Assembly (NCBI GenBank): GCA_963582935.1
Contig: CAUZSH010000048.1
Span: forward strand, 1-16,316
From: CAUZSH01 sp963582935
GTDB lineage: Bacteria; Pseudomonadota; Gammaproteobacteria; Francisellales; Francisellaceae
Direction: 5' to 3'
DNA length: 16,316 nt
The position numbers were made by a program, and so were the translations under genes. Shown here one piece after another: positions 7,327 through 14,874 of this stretch; position 1 is the stretch's first letter, and each line of letters begins with the position of its first letter. The notes under the pieces are model-generated. The model saw only the letters and a list, made by a program, of their open reading frames with translations, did no database searches and was not told the origin of the DNA.

Positions 7327-7691
7327 TTGCGATTAAAGAACGAGCAAAAAAACTCAAACTAGATAAAATCAAACGCCACATATTCTTATGTTGCGATCAA
7401 AGCAAGGATAACTGTTGTAGTAAAAAAACCTCCATGAAATCGTGGGATTTTTTAAAAAGCAGACTCCAAGAGCTTGGACTGACACAGTCTGGTGAAATTT
7501 TTCGCACCAAAGCTAATTGTTTACGTGTTTGCAAACATGGGCCTATTGCTGTCATCTACCCTGATGCGGTTTGGTATCACAGCTGTTCACCCAAGGTGCT
7601 TGAACAAATTATCCAAAAACATCTCATTCATGGTGAGATTGTGACAGAGTATGAGATTAAGACCTGTGATTTGGATTCTGATCAGGAATAG
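7323..7691 (+). CDS. Thioredoxin-fold (2Fe-2S) ferredoxin domain protein
   Basis: 122 residues. The sequence HIFLCCDQSKDNCC (19-32), followed by a helix (WDFLKSRLQELGL), NCLRVCKHGPIAVIYPDAVWY (65-85) and a C-terminal helix (VLEQIIQKHLIHGEIV), matches the thioredoxin-like [2Fe-2S] ferredoxin family (COG3411; related to Aquifex Fd4 and the NuoE fold). Cluster ligands are probably C23 or C24, C31 or C32, C66 and C70; further cysteines are at 88 and 115. It should be a cytoplasmic electron carrier of unknown partner. An in-frame stop at 7317-7319 limits the N-terminus, so ATG 7323 is the earliest possible start. It is divergent from the cystine importer and followed by the dsbG-like gene 158 bp downstream. 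Confidence 0.82.
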   Translation: MIAIKERAKKLKLDKIKRHIFLCCDQSKDNCCSKKTSMKSWDFLKSRLQELGLTQSGEIFRTKANCLRVCKHGPIAVIYPDAVWYHSCSPKVLEQIIQKHLIHGEIVTEYEIKTCDLDSDQE

Positions 7692-7792
7692 TCTGCTCTG
7701 CATCGTAATGAGAACACTATCTCTCGAACCACAACCATTAGTAAATGTGAGTACGTCTTTATTTTCAAAACAAGTAAAGGCACATAATTGTT

Positions 7793-7833
7793 TTGACAGC
7801 AAATTTCTGCCAGACTTAAGTGCATTACATAAT
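7793..7833 (+). promoter_or_regulatory. Possible promoter elements before the dsbG-like gene
   Basis: TTGACA (7793-7798) and, further on, CATAAT (7828-7833, five of six matches to TATAAT) lie before the ATG at 7850. They are too far apart (29 bp) to be one promoter: TTGACA has only TTAAGT at the right distance, and CATAAT has only TTCTGC. At least one of the two probably serves the gene, since the ferredoxin is 158 bp upstream. Confidence 0.28.
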
Positions 7834-7849
7834 CAATAAAAAATAAAAT

Positions 7850-8719
7850 ATGATGCTTAAAATCAAATCTCTTGCTGTATTAACTTGTGCAACCGCATTT
7901 TCAGCTGCGGTCGTTGCGAATACGACACCCACTATGACAACCTCAACCTCCTCTGTACTTAGCCCTGCATTCCAAAAAGGTGAAACGCTAATTAAAAATC
8001 TTACCAAAGGGCAGCTCAATGTTACCGACACCTTTACGCCTGAAGGTGTCGACTTGCAAGGCTATGTGGTCAAACAACAAGGTGGCGGGCAATCTCAAAT
8101 TATTTTTTCTAAGGATGGTAAGTATCTCTTTATCGGAAATGTTATCACTGCAAATGGTGAAAACATCACTGAAAAATACCAACAACGCCTCATTCAAAGC
8201 AAGATTGCAAAAGCAGCCTATCAAGAAATTGCGAAGCTTCACACCATCACTGAAGGTAAAGATTCTGCTAAACATAAGCTCTATATTATCATTGATCCAA
8301 ACTGTATATATTGTCATTTGATGTATGAAGAAATCGTTAAATCTAAAGTCATTGAAAATGGGGATCTTCAAATTAAGTGGTTGCCTGCAGGATTCTTAAG
8401 AGCAGACAGTGCCGGCAAAGCTGCCGCTATGCTCACTGCAAAAAATCCATTACAGGCTTTACGTAAAGATGAAAATGCATTTAATATTGCAAAAGAACAA
8501 GGTGGATTACAAGCCCTAAACCCATTGTCAACGAATGTGGAAACACAAACAGCCTTCGCAAACGTAGAAGCGAACACAGAGTTCTTCACAAATAATGGTT
8601 TTGGTGGCACACCTACTCTTCTCTATAAGACAAAAGATGGGAAATATGACTCTCTAGCAGGATTTGTAAAAGGCAAACAATTCACCGACCTGGTAAATAC
8701 CTTATCTGCTACTTGGTAA
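7850..8719 (+). CDS. dsbG: Periplasmic DsbG/DsbC-like thiol:disulfide protein with CIYC active site
   Basis: 289 residues. A signal peptide (about 1-23, ending AVVA) is followed by an N-terminal region with FTPEGVDLQGYVV and the strand-rich KYLFIGNVI, resembling the DsbC/DsbG dimerisation domain. A thioredoxin fold follows, with IIIDPNCIYCHLMYEE (active-site C152-I-Y-C155), LPAGFLRADSAGKAAAMLTAKNP and a cis-proline loop GGTPTLLY. The helix with multiple Ala and the KNPLQAL segment are DsbG-like. DsbG usually has CPYC and DsbC CGYC; isoleucine at this position is unusual and should shift the redox potential. Expected role: disulfide isomerase or reductase for periplasmic cysteines. No Shine-Dalgarno is visible; two ATGs are adjacent (7850, 7853). 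The last 11 nt overlap the 3' end of purK on the other strand. Confidence 0.76.
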   Translation: MMLKIKSLAVLTCATAFSAAVVANTTPTMTTSTSSVLSPAFQKGETLIKNLTKGQLNVTDTFTPEGVDLQGYVVKQQGGGQSQIIFSKDGKYLFIGNVITANGENITEKYQQRLIQSKIAKAAYQEIAKLHTITEGKDSAKHKLYIIIDPNCIYCHLMYEEIVKSKVIENGDLQIKWLPAGFLRADSAGKAAAMLTAKNPLQALRKDENAFNIAKEQGGLQALNPLSTNVETQTAFANVEANTEFFTNNGFGGTPTLLYKTKDGKYDSLAGFVKGKQFTDLVNTLSATW

Positions 8720-9800
8720 GACAAGGCGTTGCTTCAATCTTTTGATAGACTTTTGTTACTGTTTCTTTAAATACTTTCTCTGAGTCACTAACGATATTAA
8801 TATGTCCCATCTTACGATTTTCTCTCAAAGATTTCCCATAAGATTTAACTGTGACACCTTGTAAATGACTCAAGCGATTATCTAAAACATCTTCGCCGAT
8901 CAAGTTAATCATCATGGTATAAGTATGCGTAGGATTGGTCTCACCAAGCGCTTGTCCCGCCACTGCACGCAAATGATTTTCAAACTGGCTAGTCACGGCT
9001 CCACCTATACTCCAATGTCCAGAATTATGAACACGTGGTGCCATTTCATTCACATAAAGGGCATCATCCACAACAAAAAATTCCATCGCAAGTATCCCAA
9101 CATAGTCAAAGTGGTTTAATACTTTTTCAATCGCTGCTTGTGCTTTTCTTGAGAGCGTATCGCTCATCGCTAAAACATGCGTTTCACGCAAAATGCCTTC
9201 ACGGTGCTCATTCCGCACCAAGGGGTAATAAACAATTTTGCCAGATTGGCTTCTTGAGGCAATTTGTGAGACTTCATAATCAAACTTTACAAAAGACTCT
9301 GCAATCAAAGCATGTTCACCCAAAACGCTCCATGCTTTTGAAATATCATCTTCAGACTTAAGCACATACTGCCCTTTTCCATCATAGCCAAAACGGCGTG
9401 TTTTTATGATAAAAGGGTATCCAAATTTTTGTGCCGCTTTTGTGAAATCAACCTGACGGCTAATTGACATAAAAGCATTTGTTTGAATGTCTAACTTGGT
9501 AAAAGTGGTTTTTTCAATCAGTCTATCTTGTGAAGATGCAAGCGCTGGAATAGATGGATAAACAGGCACGACATCATTTACTGCTTCCAATAGTGACACA
9601 GGGATATTTTCAATCTCATAAGTCACCACATCAAAGTTTTTCAACTTTTTCACCCACGATGAAGTCTCCGAATGCGGGCAACTGCCATCTTTATTAATCT
9701 CTGGTAATGGAAAGTCTGTCGTTAGAAGCCCAAGCTTTACTGACACATCATGCATCATTGCCGCTAATTGACCGTTTCCTAAGATTGCGATTTTTTTCAT
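8709..9800 (-). CDS. purK: N5-carboxyaminoimidazole ribonucleotide synthase
   Basis: 363 residues, the usual length. An ATP-grasp enzyme converts AIR, bicarbonate and ATP to N5-CAIR in purine synthesis. Visible motifs: ILGNGQLAAMM (6-16, as ILGNGQLGRML in E. coli), the DR-x-x-x-K segment QDRLIEKTTF (91-100), IIKTRRFGYDGKGQ (131-144), the downstream acidic strand VGILAMEFFV, and NEMAPRVHNSGHWS, the metal-phosphate binding loop. The partner purE is not adjacent, unlike the purEK operon of E. coli. The gene has its own promoter in the 205-bp gap after the malic enzyme gene. A modest GAAGGG lies about 10 nt before the ATG. Convergent with the dsbG-like gene, overlapping by 11 nt. Confidence 0.94.
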   Translation of the reverse strand: MKKIAILGNGQLAAMMHDVSVKLGLLTTDFPLPEINKDGSCPHSETSSWVKKLKNFDVVTYEIENIPVSLLEAVNDVVPVYPSIPALASSQDRLIEKTTFTKLDIQTNAFMSISRQVDFTKAAQKFGYPFIIKTRRFGYDGKGQYVLKSEDDISKAWSVLGEHALIAESFVKFDYEVSQIASRSQSGKIVYYPLVRNEHREGILRETHVLAMSDTLSRKAQAAIEKVLNHFDYVGILAMEFFVVDDALYVNEMAPRVHNSGHWSIGGAVTSQFENHLRAVAGQALGETNPTHTYTMMINLIGEDVLDNRLSHLQGVTVKSYGKSLRENRKMGHINIVSDSEKVFKETVTKVYQKIEATPCLTK

Positions 9801-9837
9801 GGGATAGTGCCCTTCACCGTATAGATTTTACTCTAGC

Positions 9838-9865
9838 ATTATAAGCGACTTCATCGAAAAGTCAC
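9838..9865 (-). promoter_or_regulatory. Promoter of purK
   Basis: On the minus strand a perfect -10 TATAAT (9843 down to 9838) is preceded at 16 bp by GTGACT (9865 down to 9860), which matches TTGACA at four positions. Transcription would start near 9831, giving a leader of about 30 nt to the ATG at 9800. A short GACTT/AAGTC repeat (9847-9851, 9859-9863) lies in the spacer. I see no purine-repressor-like operator. Confidence 0.55.
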
Positions 9866-10005
9866 CGGATAAAGACATATTAAGAATGCTGTTTGGTCGT
9901 TTTAGTAATGTATAAACAATCTGAAACTTAAGAGACAACGAATCTGTCTGAAATCTTGGTAGCATTATAATCACCAAATATGCATGGTTGCGTGCAAGAT
10001 TGAAT

Positions 10006-11730
10006 TTAGATGAGCTTATAAGGGTAGTATTTTGGTTCCCACTGCACAGAACGAATACGTTTTTCTAATAAATTTAAATCCAAATCTGAAACGCCATCTG
10101 CAACGGCTCTCTTAGCTACGGCAACCGCAACTACGTGACTCAGGCTCTTCGCATCTTTTAATGGTGGCATTAAAGTCTGGCTATTATCCTTTCTAAATGG
10201 AGATAAAGCACTCAAGGCATGACATGCTGCTCGAATCATACTCGGCGTTAAACGCGTGGCTTTTGAGGCAATAACACCAAGCCCTAAGCCTGGAAAAATA
10301 TAAGCATTATTGCCTTGCGAGATTTCATAGACGTGATCACCATATTGAACAGGGTCAAAGGGACTGCCTGTCGCCACAATCACGCGACCTTCTGTCCATT
10401 CGATTAAGTCTGCAGGGTGCGCTTCACTTTTTGAGGTTGGATTAGATAATGGCATAATGATGGGGCGTTTCATATGACGTGCCATTTCCTTAACAACTTT
10501 TTCTGTAAAGGCATTATAAGCGGTGGAAACACCAATTAAAATCGTGGGTTTTGCATTTTTAACCGTATCTTCAAGCATGATATTTTCTTGATCGGCGACA
10601 TTCCAATCAGCAACATCTTCCTTGCTATGCACATAAGGTTCTTGAAAAAATTGAATAGTTTTTTGATGGCGTGTTAATAAACCTTTGCTATTTAATATCC
10701 AAAAGCGGCTTCTTGCTTCCGCCTCAGAAAGTCCTGCCTCAATCATCATATCGCAGATTTGATCTGCAATACCACAACTTGCCGTACCCGCACCATGCAT
10801 CACGATACGTTGATCTTTCATAGAAAGTCCTTGCCCTTCTATTGCTGATAAAATATTTGCCGTGGTGACAATCCCCGTTCCTTGCATGTCATCGTTAAAG
10901 GTACACATTTTATCTTGATAACGAACGAGATTTTTACGTGCCGTATCTCGACCAAAATCTTCCCAGTGCAAAAACACCTTTGGAAAAGTTACCTGAATCG
11001 CGGAAACAAATTGATCAATAAAGTTATCATACTCCGGCCCTCGAATTCGCTTATGCCGCCTCCCTATATACAATGAATCATTCAATAATGCCTCATTATC
11101 TGTTCCCACATCCAAAAATATTGGCAGCACTGTTGTCGGATCAAGCCCCGAGAATAAGATATAAACCATCAATTTTCCAATGCTAATATCCATGCCCCCA
11201 ACACCTTGATCGCCTATTCCAAGAACCGCCTCACCGTCCGTCACAATAACAAAATCAATATCCTCTCGACAATGACTTGCCAAAATAGTCGCAATATCAT
11301 TTTTATCCTCATAATCAATGTACACACCACGAGGTCGACGCATTTGCAGACTAAAGTTTTGTACAGATTCACCCACAGTCGGGGTGTAAATAATGGGTAA
11401 CATTTCTTCCATGTGATCTGCTACAAGCTTATAAAAAACGGTGGCATTAAAATCATGCATTTGCATTAAAAATATATGCTTAGCCAAGGGACTTTCTTTT
11501 TGATGAAACTGTAAATACAAACGATGTGCTTGCTCTTCTAAAGTTTCCACCTTACTTGGAAGCATTCCCATCATATTAAAGGATTTTCTCTCTTCTTTTG
11601 TGAAGGCAATACCCTTATTGATAATCGGGGTATTAATTAACGCGCGGCCCTCTACTGAAATTTCAATATGATCAATATCACCTTCTTCATTTCGAATACG
11701 TCGGTGTGAAATAGTGTTGTTGCAAAACAT
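10006..11730 (-). CDS. maeA: NAD-dependent malic enzyme (oxaloacetate-decarboxylating)
   Basis: 574 residues, similar to E. coli MaeA/SfcA (565). It oxidatively decarboxylates L-malate to pyruvate, CO2 and NADH in the cytoplasm. The large-subunit type is shown by YTPTVGE (115-121), VTDGEAVLGIGDQGVGGMDISIGK (163-186, catalytic Lys region), EDFGRDTARKNLVRY (257-271, metal-binding Glu/Asp), FNDDMQGTG (278-286), the nucleotide-binding GAGTASCG (313-320) and LSNPTSKSEA. The closing VQWEPKYYPYKLI tail resembles enterobacterial enzymes. It lies 96 bp after the secreted-protein gene on the same strand, and 205 bp before purK, which has its own promoter. Upstream TATAGT (11747 down to 11742) would give a very short leader; there is no strong Shine-Dalgarno. 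Confidence 0.95.
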   Translation of the reverse strand: MFCNNTISHRRIRNEEGDIDHIEISVEGRALINTPIINKGIAFTKEERKSFNMMGMLPSKVETLEEQAHRLYLQFHQKESPLAKHIFLMQMHDFNATVFYKLVADHMEEMLPIIYTPTVGESVQNFSLQMRRPRGVYIDYEDKNDIATILASHCREDIDFVIVTDGEAVLGIGDQGVGGMDISIGKLMVYILFSGLDPTTVLPIFLDVGTDNEALLNDSLYIGRRHKRIRGPEYDNFIDQFVSAIQVTFPKVFLHWEDFGRDTARKNLVRYQDKMCTFNDDMQGTGIVTTANILSAIEGQGLSMKDQRIVMHGAGTASCGIADQICDMMIEAGLSEAEARSRFWILNSKGLLTRHQKTIQFFQEPYVHSKEDVADWNVADQENIMLEDTVKNAKPTILIGVSTAYNAFTEKVVKEMARHMKRPIIMPLSNPTSKSEAHPADLIEWTEGRVIVATGSPFDPVQYGDHVYEISQGNNAYIFPGLGLGVIASKATRLTPSMIRAACHALSALSPFRKDNSQTLMPPLKDAKSLSHVVAVAVAKRAVADGVSDLDLNLLEKRIRSVQWEPKYYPYKLI

Positions 11731-11826
11731 AAGATCTCTAGACTATAAAATTTTTATGGTGGCTAATAGCATAATCTACTGAGATATCAAGCACAATGGA
11801 TAATATTGTTCCCAACTATACATGAA

Positions 11827-14520
11827 TTACAGAGGAATTGTGCTATTTTGATATGCATTCACCCTAGTACTCAGCCACCCACCATCATTTTGAGGAAAAG
11901 TGCCAACACTTGTTGTATTACCACCGCCCCACAAAATAGAAAACACATTGCTATTTTTAGCTTTTTCTAGATTGCTTTCTTGCCAGCCATAATCATTCAC
12001 TGTGAGATAAGTTGTCATTGAACACCCACCACTAGAATCACAATTATATGCACTATCAGGCAATACAATATCAGTAATATAACTTTTAATATTCGTTAAT
12101 CCATCGTCTAGCTCAATATCACCAAAAAAATAATGGGGTGCGGTAGATGCATGATTTTGACGAAGATCAACATCATTTTGTAACTGCAGATGCCCACCAG
12201 GAATTTGCCATAGCATAACAGGCGCCTTATTTAAGCCATCGCTCATTTGTTTGACATAAGTTAAATAATTATCCCAATCTCGTGCATTCCAAACATAGCC
12301 GATACCTGCGGCTGCGGGTATTGCATCCATTTCATATTTATCAAAAACTAAGAAGTCTGGCTTGTAATTCCCATTATAAACGCCTAAATCACTCCAAAGC
12401 TGCACGGATGGCGAGGATAATTTGCTGTTTATTTGAGCCTCACTATAATTATTATGAACCCAATTTGCTGAGTTCCCACTCCATACATTTTCCTGCCAAC
12501 CAAATGTAACATTTGCTCCAACTTCTTTTATAGCCCAATTTGTTGCCTGTATCCATCCTTTAAAATTATCTGCAAATTTAGGGATTGTTAGATCAGAGTT
12601 ATGGGGTGCTTGATTTAAAATACTGATAGCATCTGCTTCCCAGGCTGTCTTTATATCCCAAGGAGAGTAAACTCCATCCTTTTTATAGGCACCCGCAAAA
12701 GCATTTTTTAAAACATTAACTGGCGTAGTCTCATTTATGATTAGTGTATTTCCATTATTCAGGTTTAATGTCCAATTGTGCGGTGTTGTTATAAACCAAT
12801 AAGCCTTTGAGAGTGACTCTTGCACTTGAATGTCTTTCAATGTTCCAATTTCGCCAGTAGTGCTATTATAAAGGTTCTGCTGCTGAACCATTCCAAGTAA
12901 GTCTGGATTCAAAACGATTGAACCTACACCTCCTTTTTCAGCTTCGGCAGACTGTAAAACCTGAGAAACAAGCATGAGATTGATAAAATGCATTGTCAAA
13001 TTCGTCACATTGTCTAAATCTTTATAGGCAGTTCCCCCACTCATTTCAGCAGTATAAACAACCATAACAGGCTTTACTGTATGACTATTTTCTTTCGATA
13101 AAGACTCTGCTAAATTAATTGTGTTTTGTGTGTATATAGGGAAAACTATTCTTCCTGGATCACCATTACCGCCATCGCCAGCATATTTGAAAATGGCATC
13201 AACTAAACGCCCTTTTAATTGGTCAATATTTAATATATTCGCATCGGTTACCGCACCCATTGCCAAATAATTTGGCCAACCTGCTACGCTGTTTGATGAC
13301 TCTTTCTTTTGAAAGATAATTTTAACCTCATTTTGGTTGCCAGGATTTATGGTGATTTTTTTTCCTTGGCCGTTATTATATGAATAGTTATAACTGCCTT
13401 TTGAAATCGTTTGCCCAGATAAAATATACCCTCCAGCAGGCACCTGATAGGACTTCGTTATATTACCAACAGATTCACTGCCAACTATATTTCCTTTGCC
13501 ATCTTTTAAAGTAATGGTGCTTTTTTCTTGATCTGGCAAACCGGAAACATTCAACGATACTGGGTATGTTACAATAGGTGTTCCTGTTGCTTTTACACTT
13601 ATAGAATAATTTGTCTTAGATGATAAGGTTGATATTTCTGTTGGATCAAAAGAAAAGTTGTAATTCTTATTATTCGCATAAATATTATTTGCACTAAATG
13701 AATACACATGACCCGAGGCAAGGTTGCCAATATTTGTTGGTATATTTCCCCAAGGTAACTCAAGCTGAGCTTCAGAATCATTGGTTTTGTCTTTAACCGT
13801 TACAATCACATTTCCAGCACCTATCGGCCTAGATTGATTTAGTGAAAATGTAAATATTCCCTTATACTTTTGATACGTTAACTGCACGGGAAAATTTTGA
13901 TTATTTTTGATATTTACTTCTGAAGGTAACGCCGAAATAATATTACCATTCGTGGTGGCTGAAATGACGTATTTACCCGAGTCAATTAATTGTGCTTTAC
14001 CCGACATCACGTCACCCCAAATGAACTGATACCCATTAGAAGTATTGCTTTCTTTTGGTTTTAAAAAAATTTTCGTATCGTCCAGAATATCGGAACTATC
14101 AACCGCTTTTGAGAAAGTTATCGTTCCCTTGTTTATAGGCTTAGTGCCAACATTAAATTCTGAAATAGTGTAGTTTGAATTGCTTGGACTAAAACTAATG
14201 ATAGCTTTTTCATTTGCAGGCAGTATGTAATCTTCTACCGGGTGATACTTTTTACCTACTAATATTTGAGCTGTATCTTTATCCATACTAACTTCTGTTG
14301 GAGCGCCACTCAAACCCCAAGCACTTTCAATTGTTACACCGTCAGATAGTTTGAAAGAGATTGGACTTTGAGATAAATTTGTTTTCGCATCACAGTGGAA
14401 TGTGATTGAGCCCGTCCATCCTTGCTGATATGTATCTAGTGTACAGTCTGCAAATGCGCTACTGATAAATAAACTAGACATCGCGACTGTAACGATTCTT
14501 TTTTTCCATATGCCATTCAT
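11827..14520 (-). CDS. Large secreted modular protein, probable glycoside-hydrolase-like; family not recognised
   Basis: 897 residues from the ATG at 14520, chosen because GAGGG lies 7 nt upstream and a typical Sec signal peptide follows (about 1-24, ending SSAFA). Residues 25-125 form a beta-rich module with a likely C26-C43 disulfide and GWTGSITFHC and AWGLSGAP, reminiscent of carbohydrate-binding modules. Residues 128-405 are Thr/Asn/Gly-rich beta repeats resembling Ig-like linkers (for example 320-404). From about 411 the composition changes to alternating beta strands and helices suggesting a (beta/alpha)8 enzyme: KPVMVVYTAEMSGG (483-496), GSIVLNPDLL (533-542), NVTFGWQENVW (670-680), PDFLVFDKYEMD (721-732), PVMLWQIPGGHL (767-778) and NVFSILWGGG (858-867). 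E676, D727 and E730 are candidate catalytic acids. No GH18 DxxDxDxE motif is present. A chitinase- or cellulase-like role is inference. Confidence 0.62.
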   Translation of the reverse strand: MNGIWKKRIVTVAMSSLFISSAFADCTLDTYQQGWTGSITFHCDAKTNLSQSPISFKLSDGVTIESAWGLSGAPTEVSMDKDTAQILVGKKYHPVEDYILPANEKAIISFSPSNSNYTISEFNVGTKPINKGTITFSKAVDSSDILDDTKIFLKPKESNTSNGYQFIWGDVMSGKAQLIDSGKYVISATTNGNIISALPSEVNIKNNQNFPVQLTYQKYKGIFTFSLNQSRPIGAGNVIVTVKDKTNDSEAQLELPWGNIPTNIGNLASGHVYSFSANNIYANNKNYNFSFDPTEISTLSSKTNYSISVKATGTPIVTYPVSLNVSGLPDQEKSTITLKDGKGNIVGSESVGNITKSYQVPAGGYILSGQTISKGSYNYSYNNGQGKKITINPGNQNEVKIIFQKKESSNSVAGWPNYLAMGAVTDANILNIDQLKGRLVDAIFKYAGDGGNGDPGRIVFPIYTQNTINLAESLSKENSHTVKPVMVVYTAEMSGGTAYKDLDNVTNLTMHFINLMLVSQVLQSAEAEKGGVGSIVLNPDLLGMVQQQNLYNSTTGEIGTLKDIQVQESLSKAYWFITTPHNWTLNLNNGNTLIINETTPVNVLKNAFAGAYKKDGVYSPWDIKTAWEADAISILNQAPHNSDLTIPKFADNFKGWIQATNWAIKEVGANVTFGWQENVWSGNSANWVHNNYSEAQINSKLSSPSVQLWSDLGVYNGNYKPDFLVFDKYEMDAIPAAAGIGYVWNARDWDNYLTYVKQMSDGLNKAPVMLWQIPGGHLQLQNDVDLRQNHASTAPHYFFGDIELDDGLTNIKSYITDIVLPDSAYNCDSSGGCSMTTYLTVNDYGWQESNLEKAKNSNVFSILWGGGNTTSVGTFPQNDGGWLSTRVNAYQNSTIPL

Positions 14521-14527
14521 TATTGAT

Positions 14528-14532
14528 CCCTC
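14528..14532 (-). promoter_or_regulatory. Shine-Dalgarno of the secreted-protein gene
   Basis: GAGGG on the minus strand, 7 nt before the ATG at 14520. It decides the start over the longer in-frame ATG at 14592, which would place a charged, non-signal stretch in front of the signal peptide and would sit only a few nt from the predicted transcription start. Confidence 0.75.
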
Positions 14533-14604
14533 ATGGTTTGTTTTACTCCGTACAGACCATCTCTCTAGTAATAGAAAGTGGCTTCCTGCCATAATCAGTT
14601 AAGC

Positions 14605-14632
14605 ATTCTATCTATTCTTATTTGGAAGTCAA
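14605..14632 (-). promoter_or_regulatory. Proximal promoter of the secreted-protein gene
   Basis: On the minus strand TTGACT (14632 down to 14627, five of six matches) is followed after 16 bp by TAGAAT (14610 down to 14605, five of six matches). Transcription should begin near 14598, giving a leader of about 78 nt. It is the best -35/-10 pair found in the window. Confidence 0.62.
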
Positions 14633-14743
14633 ACTTAAACACATAAAATATTCAACTAATTGAAATTAATGTCGTTTTCTGTATCTTCATGAAAATACTT
14701 CGACTGATTAAATGAACCATGAGGGTAAATTATAATCACAGCC

Positions 14744-14827
14744 TATAATGGTTTGAAATGGCTGCAAACCCGGCCTCTTATGCAACAGATTATTTTCGCT
14801 AACAGATCTGTATAACAGGTTTTTCTT
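14744..14827 (+). ncRNA. Candidate small plus-strand RNA (weak)
   Basis: A perfect TATAAT (14744-14749) is followed at the expected distance by a hairpin GGCTG/CGGCC (14760-14764 with 14771-14775, one G-U pair, loop CAAACC). Downstream, a second hairpin ATCTGT/ACAGGT (14806-14811 with 14815-14820, one G-U, 3-nt loop) runs into TTTTCTT, a terminator-like end. Both hairpins pair better when read on the plus strand. No -35 box is visible and the stems are short, so this is a suggestion only. Confidence 0.2.
14802..14811. repeat. Perfect 10-bp palindrome ACAGATCTGT
   Basis: Self-complementary ACAGATCTGT lies between ftsI and the proximal promoter; AACAGAT also occurs at 14784-14790 and again at 14801-14807, and AACAG at 14814-14818. 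It could be a regulator site or part of the terminator-like hairpin overlapping it. Function unknown. Confidence 0.45.
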
Positions 14828-14837
14828 GTAGAAAATA

Positions 14838-14863
14838 CTATATTGTGATCATTATTTTCCTCC
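14838..14863 (-). other. Strong Shine-Dalgarno plus ATG aborting after four codons, just after ftsI
   Basis: On the minus strand GGAGG (14863 down to 14859), 6 nt and ATG (14852 down to 14850) begin 11 nt after the ftsI stop, then ATC ACA ATA TAG ends the frame. This is what the start of the next gene in a division and cell-wall cluster would look like, but the frame is dead. It may be the relic of a lost gene start or a minimal ORF. Confidence 0.4.
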
Positions 14864-14874
14864 ACAACAAACAA

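Larger units (their letters stand above)
14528..14725. repeat. 11-bp perfect inverted repeat, one arm covering the Shine-Dalgarno
   Basis: CCCTCATGGTT at 14528-14538 and AACCATGAGGG at 14715-14725 are exact reverse complements, 176 nt apart. In a minus-strand transcript that starts upstream of 14725, the upstream arm reads CCCUCAUGGUU and can pair with AACCAUGAGGG, which includes the GAGGG ribosome binding site of the secreted-protein gene. A transcript from the proximal promoter (start near 14598) would lack the upstream arm. Confidence 0.6.
14521..14874. other. 354-base non-coding region between ftsI and the secreted-protein gene
   Basis: No protein-coding gene is supported on either strand; the longest minus-strand open stretch next to ftsI is about 45 codons without a credible start. 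The region carries a proximal promoter (14605-14632), an 11-bp inverted repeat (14528-14538 with 14715-14725), perfect TATAAT boxes (14731-14736 and 14744-14749 on plus; ATTATAAT at 14729-14736 reads the same on both strands), a GC-richer patch (14760-14775), a 10-bp palindrome (14802-14811) and an aborted start (14838-14863). Confidence 0.7.

Noticed and set aside
7708..7839. 43-codon plus-strand ORF between the ferredoxin and dsbG-like genes
   Set aside because: No Shine-Dalgarno, no recognisable domain or hydrophobic segment, and it overlaps the likely dsbG promoter elements. It could be a small protein, but nothing supports it.
9825..9876. 16-codon minus-strand ORF (MSLSGDFSMK...) before purK as a leader peptide
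   Set aside because: It overlaps the purK promoter itself and so would lie upstream of the transcription start; no ribosome binding site.
9834..9970. 11-bp direct repeat TAGCATTATAA at 9834-9844 and 9960-9970
   Set aside because: It consists mostly of a -10 box (TATAAT on the minus strand). The second copy has no -35 at usable distance; probably chance in AT-rich DNA.
11793..11809. ACAAT/ATTGT hairpin after the secreted-protein gene as its terminator
   Set aside because: A 5-bp AT-rich stem with no T run following in the right orientation.
14521..14592. N-terminal extension of the secreted protein from the in-frame ATG at 14592
   Set aside because: It would put 24 polar residues before the signal peptide, has no ribosome binding site, and lies almost at the predicted transcription start. 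The ATG at 14520 has GAGGG at 7 nt.
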